Source of the DNA: a virus
DNA: 48,508 bases
IMG/VR virus record: IMGVR_UViG_3300026078_000039
Location: 1 to 48,508 of that record
Reading direction: 5' to 3' (one strand)
Below the pieces are notes generated by a model. The model made no database searches and was not told the origin of the DNA. It worked only from the letters and a program-made list of their open reading frames with translations. This document shows, piece by piece, positions 31,540 to 39,385 of this stretch. A program made the translations under genes and the position numbers. Every line of letters starts with the position of its first letter. Position 1 is the stretch's first letter.

Positions 31540-31994
31540 CAGTTCAGTCCCCTCAGGTGGTCGGCTTCGCGGACGATCGCCTCTTCCTCGGCGATGATCG
31601 GGCGCAGCTTGTCGGCGAGATTGCATGTGTCGCGCGGTGAGCGGCGGCCACGATTGCGGATGAGGTCGCCGGTCACGTCGGTCAGGTCGGATGCCAGCGC
31701 GAGGTCGTCGGTCGGGCGCGCTTTGAGCGGAGCCAACGTGAAACCATATTCGCGCAGCACTTCGTCGAGCGCGGATGGATCGGCACACAGGCTGTTGAAA
31801 ATTTTGTGCGCTTCGGGAAGGTTCGAGCCGGACGATCCGCGTTTAACCGCAGCCGTGTCACGCTCGCCCATATCGGACGCCATCTGCATCTGGTCGCGGT
31901 CGACTAAGACGCGGCTCCATGCGGCGGCAAGCAGGCGCTGAAACTTGTCCTTCGATATGGGCTTCGTGGCGCAGACTTGTTCCGGGCGCGACAT
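31539..31994 (-). CDS. Hypothetical protein
   Basis: 151 aa, soluble, mixed helical (KDKFQRLLAAAWSRVLVDRDQMQ...). Coupled to the neighbouring genes by single-base overlaps. The end DKLRPIIAEEEAIVREADHLRG is coiled coil. Not recognised. Confidence 0.55.
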   Translation of the reverse strand: MSRPEQVCATKPISKDKFQRLLAAAWSRVLVDRDQMQMASDMGERDTAAVKRGSSGSNLPEAHKIFNSLCADPSALDEVLREYGFTLAPLKARPTDDLALASDLTDVTGDLIRNRGRRSPRDTCNLADKLRPIIAEEEAIVREADHLRGLN

Positions 31995-32194
31995 TATTGG
32001 TCACCCCCATGCTTGAGATCGCCTTCTTGATACGACCCATCGCGCGCCGCGCTGAAAGCTTGGCGCTCGAGCGTGCCCGCGCTGTCGATCAGGAGGCCGT
32101 CGGCGGCGGCTGTGGGGAGCCGTCCGCCGGCGAGTGTAAGTTGCGTAGCGTCCTCGATCCGGTCGAGGGTGCAGGGTGTGCAGGGGCAGGTCAT
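31994..32194 (-). CDS. Hypothetical small protein with Cys cluster
   Basis: 66 aa starting MTCPCTPCTLDRI; the N-terminal CPCTPC may bind metal. Second gene of the leftward early operon, overlapping both neighbours. Not recognised. Confidence 0.5.
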   Translation of the reverse strand: MTCPCTPCTLDRIEDATQLTLAGGRLPTAAADGLLIDSAGTLERQAFSAARDGSYQEGDLKHGGDQ

Positions 32195-32385
32195 GCGGCC
32201 TCCGCGGTAGGCCGGTAGGTGACCATGAAATGCCTTACGCGCGCTTCGGTCTTCCGCCTCAATTCGCGGCCTTCGCGCAACTGGCGGACCAAGTGCCGGT
32301 CGTTCAGGGCCTGGTGGCCGAACTCACTTTCGCTGAGCGAATGAGTTTCCGTGAATCTGACGATTTCGGATAGCAGCGTGTCCAT
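32191..32385 (-). CDS. Cro-like small HTH protein (first gene of leftward operon)
   Basis: 64 aa. SESEFGHQALNDRHLVRQLREGREL reads as a helix-turn-helix in which LNDRHLVRQLREG is the recognition region; this resembles a small alphaproteobacterial HTH family I recall but cannot name. It is the first gene of the leftward operon, opposite the repressor gene, which is where lambdoid phages place Cro. The promoter spacing implies almost no leader: the predicted transcript begins 1-2 nt before the ATG. Confidence 0.55.
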   Translation of the reverse strand: MDTLLSEIVRFTETHSLSESEFGHQALNDRHLVRQLREGRELRRKTEARVRHFMVTYRPTAEAA

Positions 32386-32393
32386 GACCGCGC

Positions 32394-32422
32394 ATTCTAT
32401 GTGGGAAATTTCCCCCGGTCAA
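32394..32422 (-). promoter_or_regulatory. Leftward early promoter (PL-like)
   Basis: TTGACC (-35, plus 32417-32422), 17-bp spacer, TAGAAT (-10, plus 32394-32399) on the minus strand. Operator O1 fills the spacer, so bound repressor would block RNA polymerase directly. Confidence 0.85.
32401..32415. promoter_or_regulatory. Repressor operator O1
   Basis: GTGGGAAATTTCCCC, near-palindromic, lying in the 17-bp spacer of the leftward promoter. First of three boxes left of the repressor gene. Confidence 0.8.
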
Positions 32423-32432
32423 TCCGTGTCGT

Positions 32433-32447
32433 GTGGGATATTTCGCG
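32433..32447. promoter_or_regulatory. Repressor operator O2
   Basis: GTGGGATATTTCGCG, 32 bp (about three helix turns) from O1; same core as the other boxes. Confidence 0.8.
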
Positions 32448-32469
32448 ACTGCCTGCCACGCGGGCCTGT

Positions 32470-32484
32470 GTGCGATATTTCCCT
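32470..32484. promoter_or_regulatory. Repressor operator O3 overlapping the repressor start
   Basis: GTGCGATATTTCCCT ends one base before the repressor ATG (32486). GATATT inside it can serve as the -10 of the repressor promoter, giving a leaderless message and negative self-control. Confidence 0.75.
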
Positions 32485-32485
32485 A

Positions 32486-33103
32486 ATGGCAAGCAAACCA
32501 GACATAGCAGCAATTCGGGATTCCATCGTGCGGGCGATGGAGGAAAAAGGCTTCAGCAGGCGCAGTCTCTCTATCCGCGCGGGGCTTAGTCAGACCTCGG
32601 TGCGCGATGTTCTGGAGCGGACCGATAACCCAGGCATTGGCACCCTTCACAAAATTGCTGAAGCTCTTGATTTACCGATGGAAGCAATAAATGGTGCGAG
32701 GTCTGTCCCGCTCATGGGTCAGATCGGAGCTGGTGGATTGGTAGCTTACTTCAAGGACGACCAAGAGTACGAAACCGTTCCAAGGCCGCCACTTGCCGCA
32801 GGACCGTTGATGGCGCTCGTCGTTTGCGGGGATTCCATGCTTCCTAAGTATGAGCCGGGCGACGTGATCTATATTCGGCGCGACCACGACGGCGTTCTGC
32901 CGGCCTATTTGAACCGATATTGTGCGGTGCACCTTAGCGACGGAGGAACGTACCTCAAAATCCTCGCGCCTGGGTCTGCCGCGAATCGCTATACGCTCCG
33001 ATCATTGAACGCAGCCGACATGGTTGACGTAGAAGTGACCTGGGCCGCGCCGGTCCTTTTTGTGATGCCAGCTTTGACCCGTCACGAAGCCGCGAACGAA
33101 TAA
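32486..33103 (+). CDS. CI-like prophage repressor (XRE HTH + S24 peptidase)
   Basis: 205 aa from the ATG at 32486; longer frames cross the operators. Residues 8-65 form an XRE-type HTH (SRRSLSIRAGLSQTSVRDVLER). Residues ~75-200 form a LexA/CI-like S24 domain: Ala82-Gly83 is the likely self-cleavage bond (GQIGAGG), Ser117 in CGDSM and Lys158 in TYLKIL are the catalytic pair. It should hold the lysogenic state and be inactivated with RecA after DNA damage. Its gene is flanked by five matching operators, which supports the role. Confidence 0.92.
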   Translation: MASKPDIAAIRDSIVRAMEEKGFSRRSLSIRAGLSQTSVRDVLERTDNPGIGTLHKIAEALDLPMEAINGARSVPLMGQIGAGGLVAYFKDDQEYETVPRPPLAAGPLMALVVCGDSMLPKYEPGDVIYIRRDHDGVLPAYLNRYCAVHLSDGGTYLKILAPGSAANRYTLRSLNAADMVDVEVTWAAPVLFVMPALTRHEAANE

Positions 33104-33116
33104 AATTAGCATGTCT

Positions 33117-33131
33117 GTGTGAAATTTCCCA
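33117..33131. promoter_or_regulatory. Repressor operator O4
   Basis: GTGTGAAATTTCCCA, 31 bp from O5 and just upstream of the -35 of the rightward promoter. Confidence 0.8.
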
Positions 33132-33139
33132 TTCGGCGC

Positions 33140-33168
33140 TTGACGCCGTGTGAAATTTCCCACATACC
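33140..33168 (+). promoter_or_regulatory. Rightward early promoter (PR-like)
   Basis: TTGACG (33140-33145), 17-bp spacer, CATACC as a weak -10 (33163-33168). The spacer is occupied by O5. Drives the recombination/integrase operon beginning at 33207. Confidence 0.65.
33148..33162. promoter_or_regulatory. Repressor operator O5
   Basis: GTGTGAAATTTCCCA, identical to O4, within the spacer of the rightward promoter. Confidence 0.85.
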
Positions 33169-33206
33169 ACCTCCATCGCCTCTCCCCGAGGCATGGAGGT
33201 TTAGAA

Positions 33207-33437
33207 GTGCAACACGCACAGATCACCGGCGCGGAAACCGAGGCACCGTTCTCGGCTTATCTTGAGTGCGCCCAGGACCAAGTCGCGCGCTCGGTCGCCG
33301 ACGGCTTCTTGAGCGGCCACCGCAGCGACGAGATCGCCCGCGTCCTGGCCCGCATGAACCGCGATGCCGACCGGGCGATGCGCGCACCTGCGTCTCTCCC
33401 CGTCGCCGACCCGGCGCATTTGCGGAGGGCGGCGTGA
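33207..33437 (+). CDS. Hypothetical first gene of rightward operon
   Basis: 76 aa from a GTG at 33207 with a perfect GGAGGT 6 nt upstream, which decides the start. Helical (YLECAQDQVARSVADGFLSGHRSDEIARVLARM). First gene after the rightward promoter. Not recognised. Confidence 0.6.
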   Translation: MQHAQITGAETEAPFSAYLECAQDQVARSVADGFLSGHRSDEIARVLARMNRDADRAMRAPASLPVADPAHLRRAA

Positions 33438-33988
33438 AGGTCGTTCGCCATCCGATGCCGGTTCGCCGCACGCAGTTCATGGCTGCCAACTTCGCTGCAT
33501 GGCTGGCGAAGCACGGCGCCGAAGTGGGCTTGCCGACCAACCCATATGAAGTGATCCGCTATCGGGCCTTCTGGTGCGGCAGCAAGCGCGCGGCGAGCCA
33601 TGTCGTCTACGCCAAGGAAAACGGCCTGCTGACCTTCACTGGTGGCAGCGCGGATCACTACCGCCGCTTTCTCGATAACGAGACGCTGGACGGTCAGGTG
33701 CCGCGCGCGATGGAGCCGGTCAGTCCGCGCCCGGAAAAGACGGTGTCGAATGGCGACAAGATGCGCCGCAAGCTCTTGGCCCGCGATGGCGACGATTGCT
33801 GGTTCTGCGGCAAGCCGATGGGCGAAGACTGCACAATTGAGCATCTGGTGCCGAAGTCGAAGGGCGGCTCGAACCGGCTCGACAATTATGCGCTGGCCCA
33901 TGCTGCCTGCAACCACATGGCTGCCGACAAGCCGCTGGTCGCCAAAATCGAGCTGCGTGCGCGCCTTCGCGAAGGGGTGCTCGCATGA
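33434..33988 (+). CDS. HNH endonuclease
   Basis: 184 aa from a GTG at 33434 (GTGA overlap, GGAGGG upstream). The C-terminal third is an HNH domain: zinc Cys122/Cys125 (CWFCG), catalytic His137 in IEHLVPKSKGG, Asn151 and CNH at 159-161. The N-terminal 100 residues may bind DNA. In the early operon this may serve recombination or homing; it is not beside the terminase, where packaging HNH proteins lie. Confidence 0.85.
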   Translation: MKVVRHPMPVRRTQFMAANFAAWLAKHGAEVGLPTNPYEVIRYRAFWCGSKRAASHVVYAKENGLLTFTGGSADHYRRFLDNETLDGQVPRAMEPVSPRPEKTVSNGDKMRRKLLARDGDDCWFCGKPMGEDCTIEHLVPKSKGGSNRLDNYALAHAACNHMAADKPLVAKIELRARLREGVLA

Positions 33989-34197
33989 CCGACACCATCC
34001 CCACCCGCGCGCAGCTCGACCACGAGACGATGCTGGACGGCCTGCTGATCGCGCACATGCGGGAGGAGGCTGCGATCGAGTTCGTTGGTGAGCGTGCCCG
34101 CCGTGTGTTCCGCTGGGCCAACCTGTTCGGGTTCGTCGGGCTGCCGTTGATCTGCCTGATCGCGGTGGGCCTGATCAATCTACGGTGGCCGCTGTGA
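33985..34197 (+). CDS. Small membrane protein
   Basis: 70 aa. Charged N-terminus followed by one C-terminal span (LFGFVGLPLICLIAVGLINL). Coupled to the HNH gene by ATGA. Unknown. Confidence 0.55.
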   Translation: MTDTIPTRAQLDHETMLDGLLIAHMREEAAIEFVGERARRVFRWANLFGFVGLPLICLIAVGLINLRWPL

Positions 34198-34346
34198 ACC
34201 ACGATCTAGCCCGCGCGATCCTTCACAGCCAGACGCATCGGCGCATGATCGATCCGATCACGTTCGCCAAGCGCAAGACGCCGTTTGTGATCGAGCGCGT
34301 CGGCATGGTTCCGGTGGAGCAGAAGAAGGCGGAGGGCGGCAAGTGA
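34194..34346 (+). CDS. Hypothetical small basic protein
   Basis: 50 aa from a GTG at 34194 (GTGA overlap), with a His/Arg-rich first half (VNHDLARAILHSQTHRRMID) and ending VEQKKAEGGK. Its stop overlaps the next start. The evidence is coupling at both ends. Confidence 0.5.
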   Translation: MNHDLARAILHSQTHRRMIDPITFAKRKTPFVIERVGMVPVEQKKAEGGK

Positions 34347-34516
34347 CCGACGCCCTCCGCCGCGCCCAGGACGATCGCCGCAAGTCAGAAGCCCGCACTG
34401 TCCGGCAGGCGATCCTGTCGCTCAGCGACGAACCTGTGATCGGTGACGCCATCGCCTCACTCGGCTGGCGCGCCACCGACGACCAATTGATCAACCTCGC
34501 CCGGAGGATCCGATGA
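34343..34516 (+). CDS. Hypothetical small protein
   Basis: 57 aa from a GTG at 34343 (GTGA overlap); VTDALRRAQDDRRKSEARTV at the start, winged-helix-like end DAIASLGWRATDDQLINLAR. Stop overlaps the coiled-coil gene's ATG. Confidence 0.5.
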   Translation: MTDALRRAQDDRRKSEARTVRQAILSLSDEPVIGDAIASLGWRATDDQLINLARRIR

Positions 34517-35775
34517 ACGCTGTCACCAAGATCGACACCGCAGTGGCCGGAAACGACATCGTAGCCGCCGTCACACAGGAACCGCAGATCGTCCTTCTCG
34601 ACCAGGAGAAGTTTGACCAGTTCTACGAGCGGATGAAGGCCGAGACCGACAAGGTCGACGCCGATGTCTTGACCCCGAAGGGCCGCGACGAAATCCGGTC
34701 GATGGCCTATAGGGTCACGCGCTCCAAGACTGCGATCGATGCCGCCGCCAAGCAGTTGACCGAGGAATGGCGGACCAAGACTGCAGCGGTCAACGAGCAG
34801 CGTAAGGTGATCGTCGGCCGGCTGGACACGCTGGCCGCCGAGGTCCGCAAGCCGCTGACCGAATGGGAAGAGGCGGAGAAAGCCCGCGTCGATGGCTGCC
34901 GCGCCATTATCGACGGCTTCAAGGCGAAGTCGGTCGTGACGCTTGAGGACACCGCCGACACCGTGCGGGCTCGTGGCAGCGAGGTCTACAAGACCGAGCT
35001 CGACCCCGACGTGTTCGCCGAGATGCTCGACGAAGCGCAGAACGCCAAGGACGAAGCGGTGCGCATCCTGCAGGCCGCGCTCGCCCGCCTGACCAAGGAA
35101 GAGGCGGACCGCGCCGAACTGGAGCGGTTGCGCGCGGAGAACGAGGCGCGCGAGGCCAAGGAAACGGCTGATCGGGAAGCCCGTGAAGCGGCTGAAAAGC
35201 TGGCCGAAGAACAGCGGCAGGAACAACAGCGCAAGGCGGATGCCGAGCAGGCCGAAGCCGAGCGTATCGCCAATGCCGAGCGTGAGGCGGCTGACAAGGC
35301 TCGCATCGCAGCCGAAGAGCTGGCACAGCGCAAACTCGACGAGGAGCGCTCCGCCCGGGAAGCCGCCGAAGCCCGCGCAGCCAAAATCCAGCACCAGCGC
35401 GAGTGGTCGCAGAAGATCATTCAATACTGCGCGGATGTCGCCAACGGCTTCATCGGCGGCCAGCATCAAGCCTATGCGATCCTCCACCGCGAGCTGACCG
35501 AAAAGGTAACGGCGACCGCTGAAGAGTTCGGCGATTTCGCGCCGGACGTGGAGAAGGCACGCATCGAAGCGCTGGCCAAGCTGGTCGAAACCAAGCGCCA
35601 GGGCGACGAACGCCGCGAGCGTGAGGCCCGCGAAGCCGACCAGGCGCATCGCACGCAGGTGAAGACTGCCGCGAAGACCGCCCTGATCACCTGCGGTGCG
35701 GACGAAGAGACCGCGCGCAAGATCGTGATGGCGATCCTGGCGGGCGAAGTTCCGCATGTTCGAATGGAGTTCTAA
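34513..35775 (+). CDS. Long coiled-coil protein of recombination module
   Basis: 420 aa. The first 170 residues are helical; residues ~190-305 are an uninterrupted Glu/Ala/Arg coiled coil; then a compact C-terminal domain (IRAIL-like GADEETARKIVMAILAGEVPHVRMEF). It directly precedes the RecE-like nuclease and Sak4-like ATPase genes, a place where DUF1351-type accessory proteins occur, so a role in recombination is likely but not shown. Confidence 0.6.
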   Translation: MNAVTKIDTAVAGNDIVAAVTQEPQIVLLDQEKFDQFYERMKAETDKVDADVLTPKGRDEIRSMAYRVTRSKTAIDAAAKQLTEEWRTKTAAVNEQRKVIVGRLDTLAAEVRKPLTEWEEAEKARVDGCRAIIDGFKAKSVVTLEDTADTVRARGSEVYKTELDPDVFAEMLDEAQNAKDEAVRILQAALARLTKEEADRAELERLRAENEAREAKETADREAREAAEKLAEEQRQEQQRKADAEQAEAERIANAEREAADKARIAAEELAQRKLDEERSAREAAEARAAKIQHQREWSQKIIQYCADVANGFIGGQHQAYAILHRELTEKVTATAEEFGDFAPDVEKARIEALAKLVETKRQGDERREREAREADQAHRTQVKTAAKTALITCGADEETARKIVMAILAGEVPHVRMEF

Positions 35776-35778
35776 GCC

Positions 35779-36726
35779 ATGGACAACCTTAACCCGTTCA
35801 GCCCGGATTACGTCGCCCCCGTCGAAGCCGAAGAAGAGGTCGTCGTTGAGACGGCTAAGCCCAAGGCTGCCACGCCCAAGGGCGTCCAGCGCCTTGCCAG
35901 CGCAGCCTATCACGCCGACCCGGCACCAGAGCCCAGCCTGTCGGCCACGCTCGCCAAGCTGCTGCTGCGCAAGTCGCCGCGTCACGCCTGGACCGAATGC
36001 CGGAGGCTGAACCCCGACTGGCAGCCGACTGACAAGAAGACCTTCGACGTTGGCCGGGCGGCGCACCGCGCTGTTTTGGGCGCGGGCGACGAATATGTCG
36101 CGATTCCGGCAGACCTGCTCGCCAAGAACGGCGCGGCCAGCACGACAGAGGCGAAGAATTTCATCGAGCGCGCCCGCATGGCTGGCCAGACGCCACTCAA
36201 GGAAGACGAGATCGGCGACATCGAAGCCATGCGCATCGTCGCGCACGCCCGGCTTGCCGAGCATGGTGTAACGCTCGACCCGGAGCGCTCCGAGCTATGC
36301 GCCATCGTCCAGATCGAGGGCATCTGGTGCCGTGCGATGTACGACAACGTTCCGGCCGACCCGACGCAGCCGATCTACGACTTCAAGACGTGCGAGGACG
36401 CGACGCCCGAGGCGTGCCTGCGGTCGGTTCTGAATTACGGCTACGACATCCAGGCCGAGCATTACCGTGCCGTGTGGAAGGCGGCGACCGGCGAGGATCG
36501 CGACTTCGTCTTCATCTTCCAGGAGAAGAGTGCGCCCTACGAGGTCACGCTGGTCCGGCTCTCCGGTTCCTTCCGGCACCTGGCCGAGCGCCGTGCCGCC
36601 AAGGCCCGCGCGATGTGGGCCGATTGCATCACCACCAACAACTGGCCCGGCTACCCGGTCGGCATGAACGAGGTCGATCCGCCCGCGTGGCTGATCGAGC
36701 GCGAATTTCAGGAGGAAGCAGCATGA
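35779..36726 (+). CDS. RecE-like exonuclease (PD-(D/E)xK, DUF3799)
   Basis: 315 aa. Asp189 (RAMYDN), then Asp201-x-Lys203 (IYDFKT) form the PD-(D/E)xK core; His96 in VGRAAH is the family's upstream metal/phosphate residue; CLRSVLNYGYDIQAEHYRAVW follows as in RecE/exonuclease VIII. It degrades the 5' strand to give single-stranded DNA for annealing. Stop overlaps the Sak4-like start by ATGA, giving a compact two-gene recombination system. Confidence 0.82.
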   Translation: MDNLNPFSPDYVAPVEAEEEVVVETAKPKAATPKGVQRLASAAYHADPAPEPSLSATLAKLLLRKSPRHAWTECRRLNPDWQPTDKKTFDVGRAAHRAVLGAGDEYVAIPADLLAKNGAASTTEAKNFIERARMAGQTPLKEDEIGDIEAMRIVAHARLAEHGVTLDPERSELCAIVQIEGIWCRAMYDNVPADPTQPIYDFKTCEDATPEACLRSVLNYGYDIQAEHYRAVWKAATGEDRDFVFIFQEKSAPYEVTLVRLSGSFRHLAERRAAKARAMWADCITTNNWPGYPVGMNEVDPPAWLIEREFQEEAA

Positions 36727-37961
36727 TCCGGTTCATTCCCGTCGCGGAGATCACCGAGCCCCGCACGATCGCCATGGGCCTATCAGGCGGCTCCGGCACC
36801 GGCAAGACCTTCACGGCACTGCGCATCGCGCGCGGCATTGCCGAGGTCACGACCGGCAAGAAGGGCGCGCCAATCGGCTACGTCGACACCGAGAACAAGC
36901 GGGCGCTCCATTACAAAGAAGCGTTTCCGGAGATGTGCCACTTCGACTTCACCGCGACCGACGACAAGGGGGACGTGGTAGGGTTCGGCGTCGATCGCTG
37001 GATGGCGGTTCTGGACGCGGCCGAGGCGGCTAAGCTGCCGGTCGTAATCCTCGACAGCTTTTCCCACGCTTGGGAGGGCGTGGGCGGCGTGTTGGACGTG
37101 CAGGCCCAAGCGCTCGACCGGCTTGTCCGCGAGGCCGAGAAGCGCGCGAACGGCAAGTACGAGGTCGACCCGGCCAAGTATGGCCAGCTTGCGTGGGCCG
37201 AGATCAAGCCGAAATACCGCCGGCTGATCGACCGCATCGTCCGCGCCAAGACCAACATCATCATCTGCACACGGGCGAAGCCCGTCATGCAGAAGGGGTT
37301 CGGCCAGAACCAGACGAACGCGCGCGCCACCAAGACGCGCCGGTCGGATGTGCCTTGGGATCCGGCAACCGACGGCGACCTGATGTTCGAAATGACTGCG
37401 ATGGTCATCCTCGACCCGTCGGCGCCCGGCTGCCCGGTCCACCAGATCAAGGTGGCGGACCAGTTCAAGGGCCTGTTCGACCCGCGCCGGTTTATGTCGG
37501 AACAGACCGGCATGGCCATGGCGGAATGGGCCAAGGGTCAGGGTGACGCCCAGAAGCAGAAGGAGGCGATGGACCTGGCGCGCGAGAAAGCGCGGCTGGG
37601 GACAGCCGGCTTCACCGACTGGTGGAAGAGTGACGAGGGCAAGGCGGTCCGCGAGATCGTCAAGCCGATCATGCCAGAAATCCAGGCCATCTGCGCGCTT
37701 GTCGATGACGAGGCCAACCGGTCCGACGACGACCCGTTCAGCGGCCCTGCCGACTCCGACCGCGGCGAACAGCACAGCGCGACCGAGAAGGACGACGCGA
37801 CCGAGGCGACCATCCTCGCCGGCATCGCGGCCGAGAAAACCCGCGACGCGCTGGACTCCTATATGGCGCGCGTGCGGGACAAGCGTGACGGCCTGGACGA
37901 CGCGGCCAACGAGCGGATCAGCGACGCCTACAACACCAAGTGGGGCGGGCTGCCGGAATGA
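36723..37961 (+). CDS. RecA-like ATPase, Sak4-type recombination protein
   Basis: 412 aa from the ATG at 36723. Walker A GGSGTGKT at 22-29 and a Walker B-like VVILDSFSHAWEG near 105; the Lys/Arg-rich loop GQNQTNARATKTRRSDVPW is family-like. Phage Sak4 proteins are RecA-fold single-strand annealing or strand-exchange proteins and often follow a nuclease gene, as here. The C-terminal 110 residues are acidic and may bind an SSB or other partner. Confidence 0.75.
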   Translation: MIRFIPVAEITEPRTIAMGLSGGSGTGKTFTALRIARGIAEVTTGKKGAPIGYVDTENKRALHYKEAFPEMCHFDFTATDDKGDVVGFGVDRWMAVLDAAEAAKLPVVILDSFSHAWEGVGGVLDVQAQALDRLVREAEKRANGKYEVDPAKYGQLAWAEIKPKYRRLIDRIVRAKTNIIICTRAKPVMQKGFGQNQTNARATKTRRSDVPWDPATDGDLMFEMTAMVILDPSAPGCPVHQIKVADQFKGLFDPRRFMSEQTGMAMAEWAKGQGDAQKQKEAMDLAREKARLGTAGFTDWWKSDEGKAVREIVKPIMPEIQAICALVDDEANRSDDDPFSGPADSDRGEQHSATEKDDATEATILAGIAAEKTRDALDSYMARVRDKRDGLDDAANERISDAYNTKWGGLPE

Positions 37962-38059
37962 CCATTCCCAACATCCTGACGCTGGTGATCGCTGCTTCTG
38001 TCTCCGCGATCGTCTCGACCATCATTACCCTGTGGTGGCTGAACGGGGCGGACCAGTGA
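37958..38059 (+). CDS. Very small membrane protein
   Basis: 33 aa: MTIPNILTLVIAASVSAIVS forms a single membrane span. ATGA overlap with the Sak4-like gene and GTGA overlap with the next. Unknown. Confidence 0.5.
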   Translation: MTIPNILTLVIAASVSAIVSTIITLWWLNGADQ

Positions 38060-38148
38060 GCCGCGGCCAGAACCGCGCCCGCATCGATCGCGCGCTGATG
38101 AAGCTCGCGATCCTCTCGCTTGCAAGGAAGGAGGCCGAACGTGCCTAG
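38056..38148 (+). CDS. Very small basic protein
   Basis: 30 aa from a GTG (GTGA overlap), Arg/Lys-rich amphipathic helix (RARIDRALMKLAILSLARKE). Overlaps the next gene by a few bases. Supported only by coupling. Confidence 0.4.
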   Translation: MSRGQNRARIDRALMKLAILSLARKEAERA

Positions 38149-38407
38149 GCTGAGCGAGGCGCAGCGCAAGGCGATCATCGCCATGAGTAACAAGCATTGG
38201 GCACCAAAGGACATTGGCGTCTCCCCGAACACCCTGCGGTCGCTGATGGATTTCGGCCGTAGCTATAAAACATCGGAGACAGCCTGTGCGCCGCCTGTGA
38301 TGCTTGTCACGCGTGACTACCACGACTGGCCTCGGCTGCATTGGGTCTATGCACTTTCCGCTCTCGGCCTCGCCGTCCGCACAGCATTGCAGGAGCAGTC
38401 GAAATGA
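38141..38407 (+). CDS. Hypothetical protein with HTH-like N-terminus
   Basis: 88 aa from a GTG at 38141 with GGAGG 6 nt upstream. LSEAQRKAIIAMSNKHWAPKDIGVSPNTLRSLMDFG could be an HTH. The rest (HDWPRLHWVYALSALGLAVR) is helical. Not recognised. Confidence 0.5.
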   Translation: MPRLSEAQRKAIIAMSNKHWAPKDIGVSPNTLRSLMDFGRSYKTSETACAPPVMLVTRDYHDWPRLHWVYALSALGLAVRTALQEQSK

Positions 38408-38622
38408 GCGCGCCTGAGAACCCGCTGGCGTTTCCGAGCGGCGATAAAGCAGCTTTCCCAACATCCACATTCGAGCCCGGCATGACGCTGAGGGATTGGT
38501 TTGCGGGGCAGGCATTGATCGGGGCCGCGATTGAAGATGCGCGCGCTGACGGCTCAAAAGGCCTTGCCGCAGCAGCATATCGGATCGCCGACGCCATGCT
38601 TACCGAAAGGTCCTCGAAATGA
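38404..38622 (+). CDS. Hypothetical small protein
   Basis: 72 aa; contains GMTLRDWFAGQALIGAAIEDA and AAAYRIADAMLTERS, a pattern widespread in small phage proteins of unknown function. ATGA overlaps at both ends. Confidence 0.6.
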   Translation: MSAPENPLAFPSGDKAAFPTSTFEPGMTLRDWFAGQALIGAAIEDARADGSKGLAAAAYRIADAMLTERSSK

Positions 38623-38825
38623 GCCGGGAAGAGCTTCTGGCGCTGGCGGACTCGCTGGAACGGGCAGACGCAAAGCCGAAACTGCGCTTCAGCCTGTTCG
38701 CAGGCGATGGTTGGATCACAGCGGCGCGCGAGCCGACGATCCGCGCACTCTGCGATGTCTGGAACAACCGACTGGAGGTTGCCACCTCCCTCCGTTCCAG
38801 GGCCGCTATGGGGGAGGGGTTGTGA
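38619..38825 (+). CDS. Hypothetical small protein
   Basis: 68 aa (MSREELLALADSLERADAKPK...), with ALCDVWNNRLEVATSLR near the end. Coupled by ATGA. It closes the first part of the rightward operon: the next gene is on the opposite strand. Confidence 0.55.
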   Translation: MSREELLALADSLERADAKPKLRFSLFAGDGWITAAREPTIRALCDVWNNRLEVATSLRSRAAMGEGL

Positions 38826-38829
38826 TGGA

Positions 38830-39030
38830 CTACGCCTTCTCGCGGCGCTTTAGTTCGGATTCCACCGCATCGCGGATGAAGTCGGAACGCTTCTCCTTAT
38901 CGGCCAACACCGCGTCGATCCGCGCAAGCGTCCCATCCGCGAACCGCGCTGGCGTCTGCTCACCGTTGATCCGCTTCCGTCCCACGCGGGCGGGAGTAGG
39001 CGATATCACTTTTTCTGCCAAGCCTGCCAT
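38830..39030 (-). CDS. RHH-type local repressor
   Basis: 66 aa from the ATG at 39030 (the frame is open for 13 further codons). The C-terminal half TLARIDAVLADKEKRSDFIRDAVESEL is a ribbon-helix-helix: short strand plus two helices with the RSDFIRDAV turn. It is transcribed away from the zinc-ribbon gene at 39104, across a 70-bp region with repeated TGATATCA boxes; RHH proteins bind such short palindromes as dimers. One box lies inside its own coding region. Confidence 0.65.
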   Translation of the reverse strand: MAGLAEKVISPTPARVGRKRINGEQTPARFADGTLARIDAVLADKEKRSDFIRDAVESELKRREKA

Positions 39031-39086
39031 TTTGTTGATATCACCTATTGACCGTAAACCTGATATCACTTATATAGATGATATCA
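39001..39086. promoter_or_regulatory. TGATATCA operator cluster and rightward promoter
   Basis: Boxes at 39001-39010 (CGATATCACT, one base off), 39036-39045, 39061-39070 and 39079-39086. A strong plus-strand promoter TTGACC (39048-39053)-N17-TATATA (39071-39076) has the third box in its spacer and the fourth at the start point, so a bound repressor would shut it off. Confidence 0.7.
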
Positions 39087-39103
39087 GGTACGGAGGCAAG
39101 GCC

Positions 39104-39385
39104 ATGACGAACACTCTCACGATCACCGGCTACGAAATGGACGATTACTGCTCGCATTGTGGTCGCAAGCTGGTCCATTGCATCAACACCGCTGAGCTGG
39201 GCCTGATCGGCGCGGACTGCTTCAACAAGCTGATCGTTGCCAACCGCAAGAAGTATAGCGGCAACGGCAAGCCCGGCGCGTCGCTGGTGCGCGATATGGC
39301 CAAGCTCCGCGACCGCTACAGTGATGAGGGCCTGAAGCGTTTTGGTCGCTACCCGCATCACTTTATTTTCGAGATGGCGGCATGA
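39104..39385 (+). CDS. Zinc-ribbon protein under RHH control
   Basis: 93 aa from the ATG at 39104 with GGAGG upstream. CSHCGRKLVHCI and GADCFNKL give four or more Cys as a zinc site; basic C-terminal half (VRDMAKLRDRYSDEGLKRFGRYP). First gene behind the promoter in the TGATATCA cluster. Function unknown; could be an anti-host factor. Confidence 0.6.
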   Translation: MTNTLTITGYEMDDYCSHCGRKLVHCINTAELGLIGADCFNKLIVANRKKYSGNGKPGASLVRDMAKLRDRYSDEGLKRFGRYPHHFIFEMAA

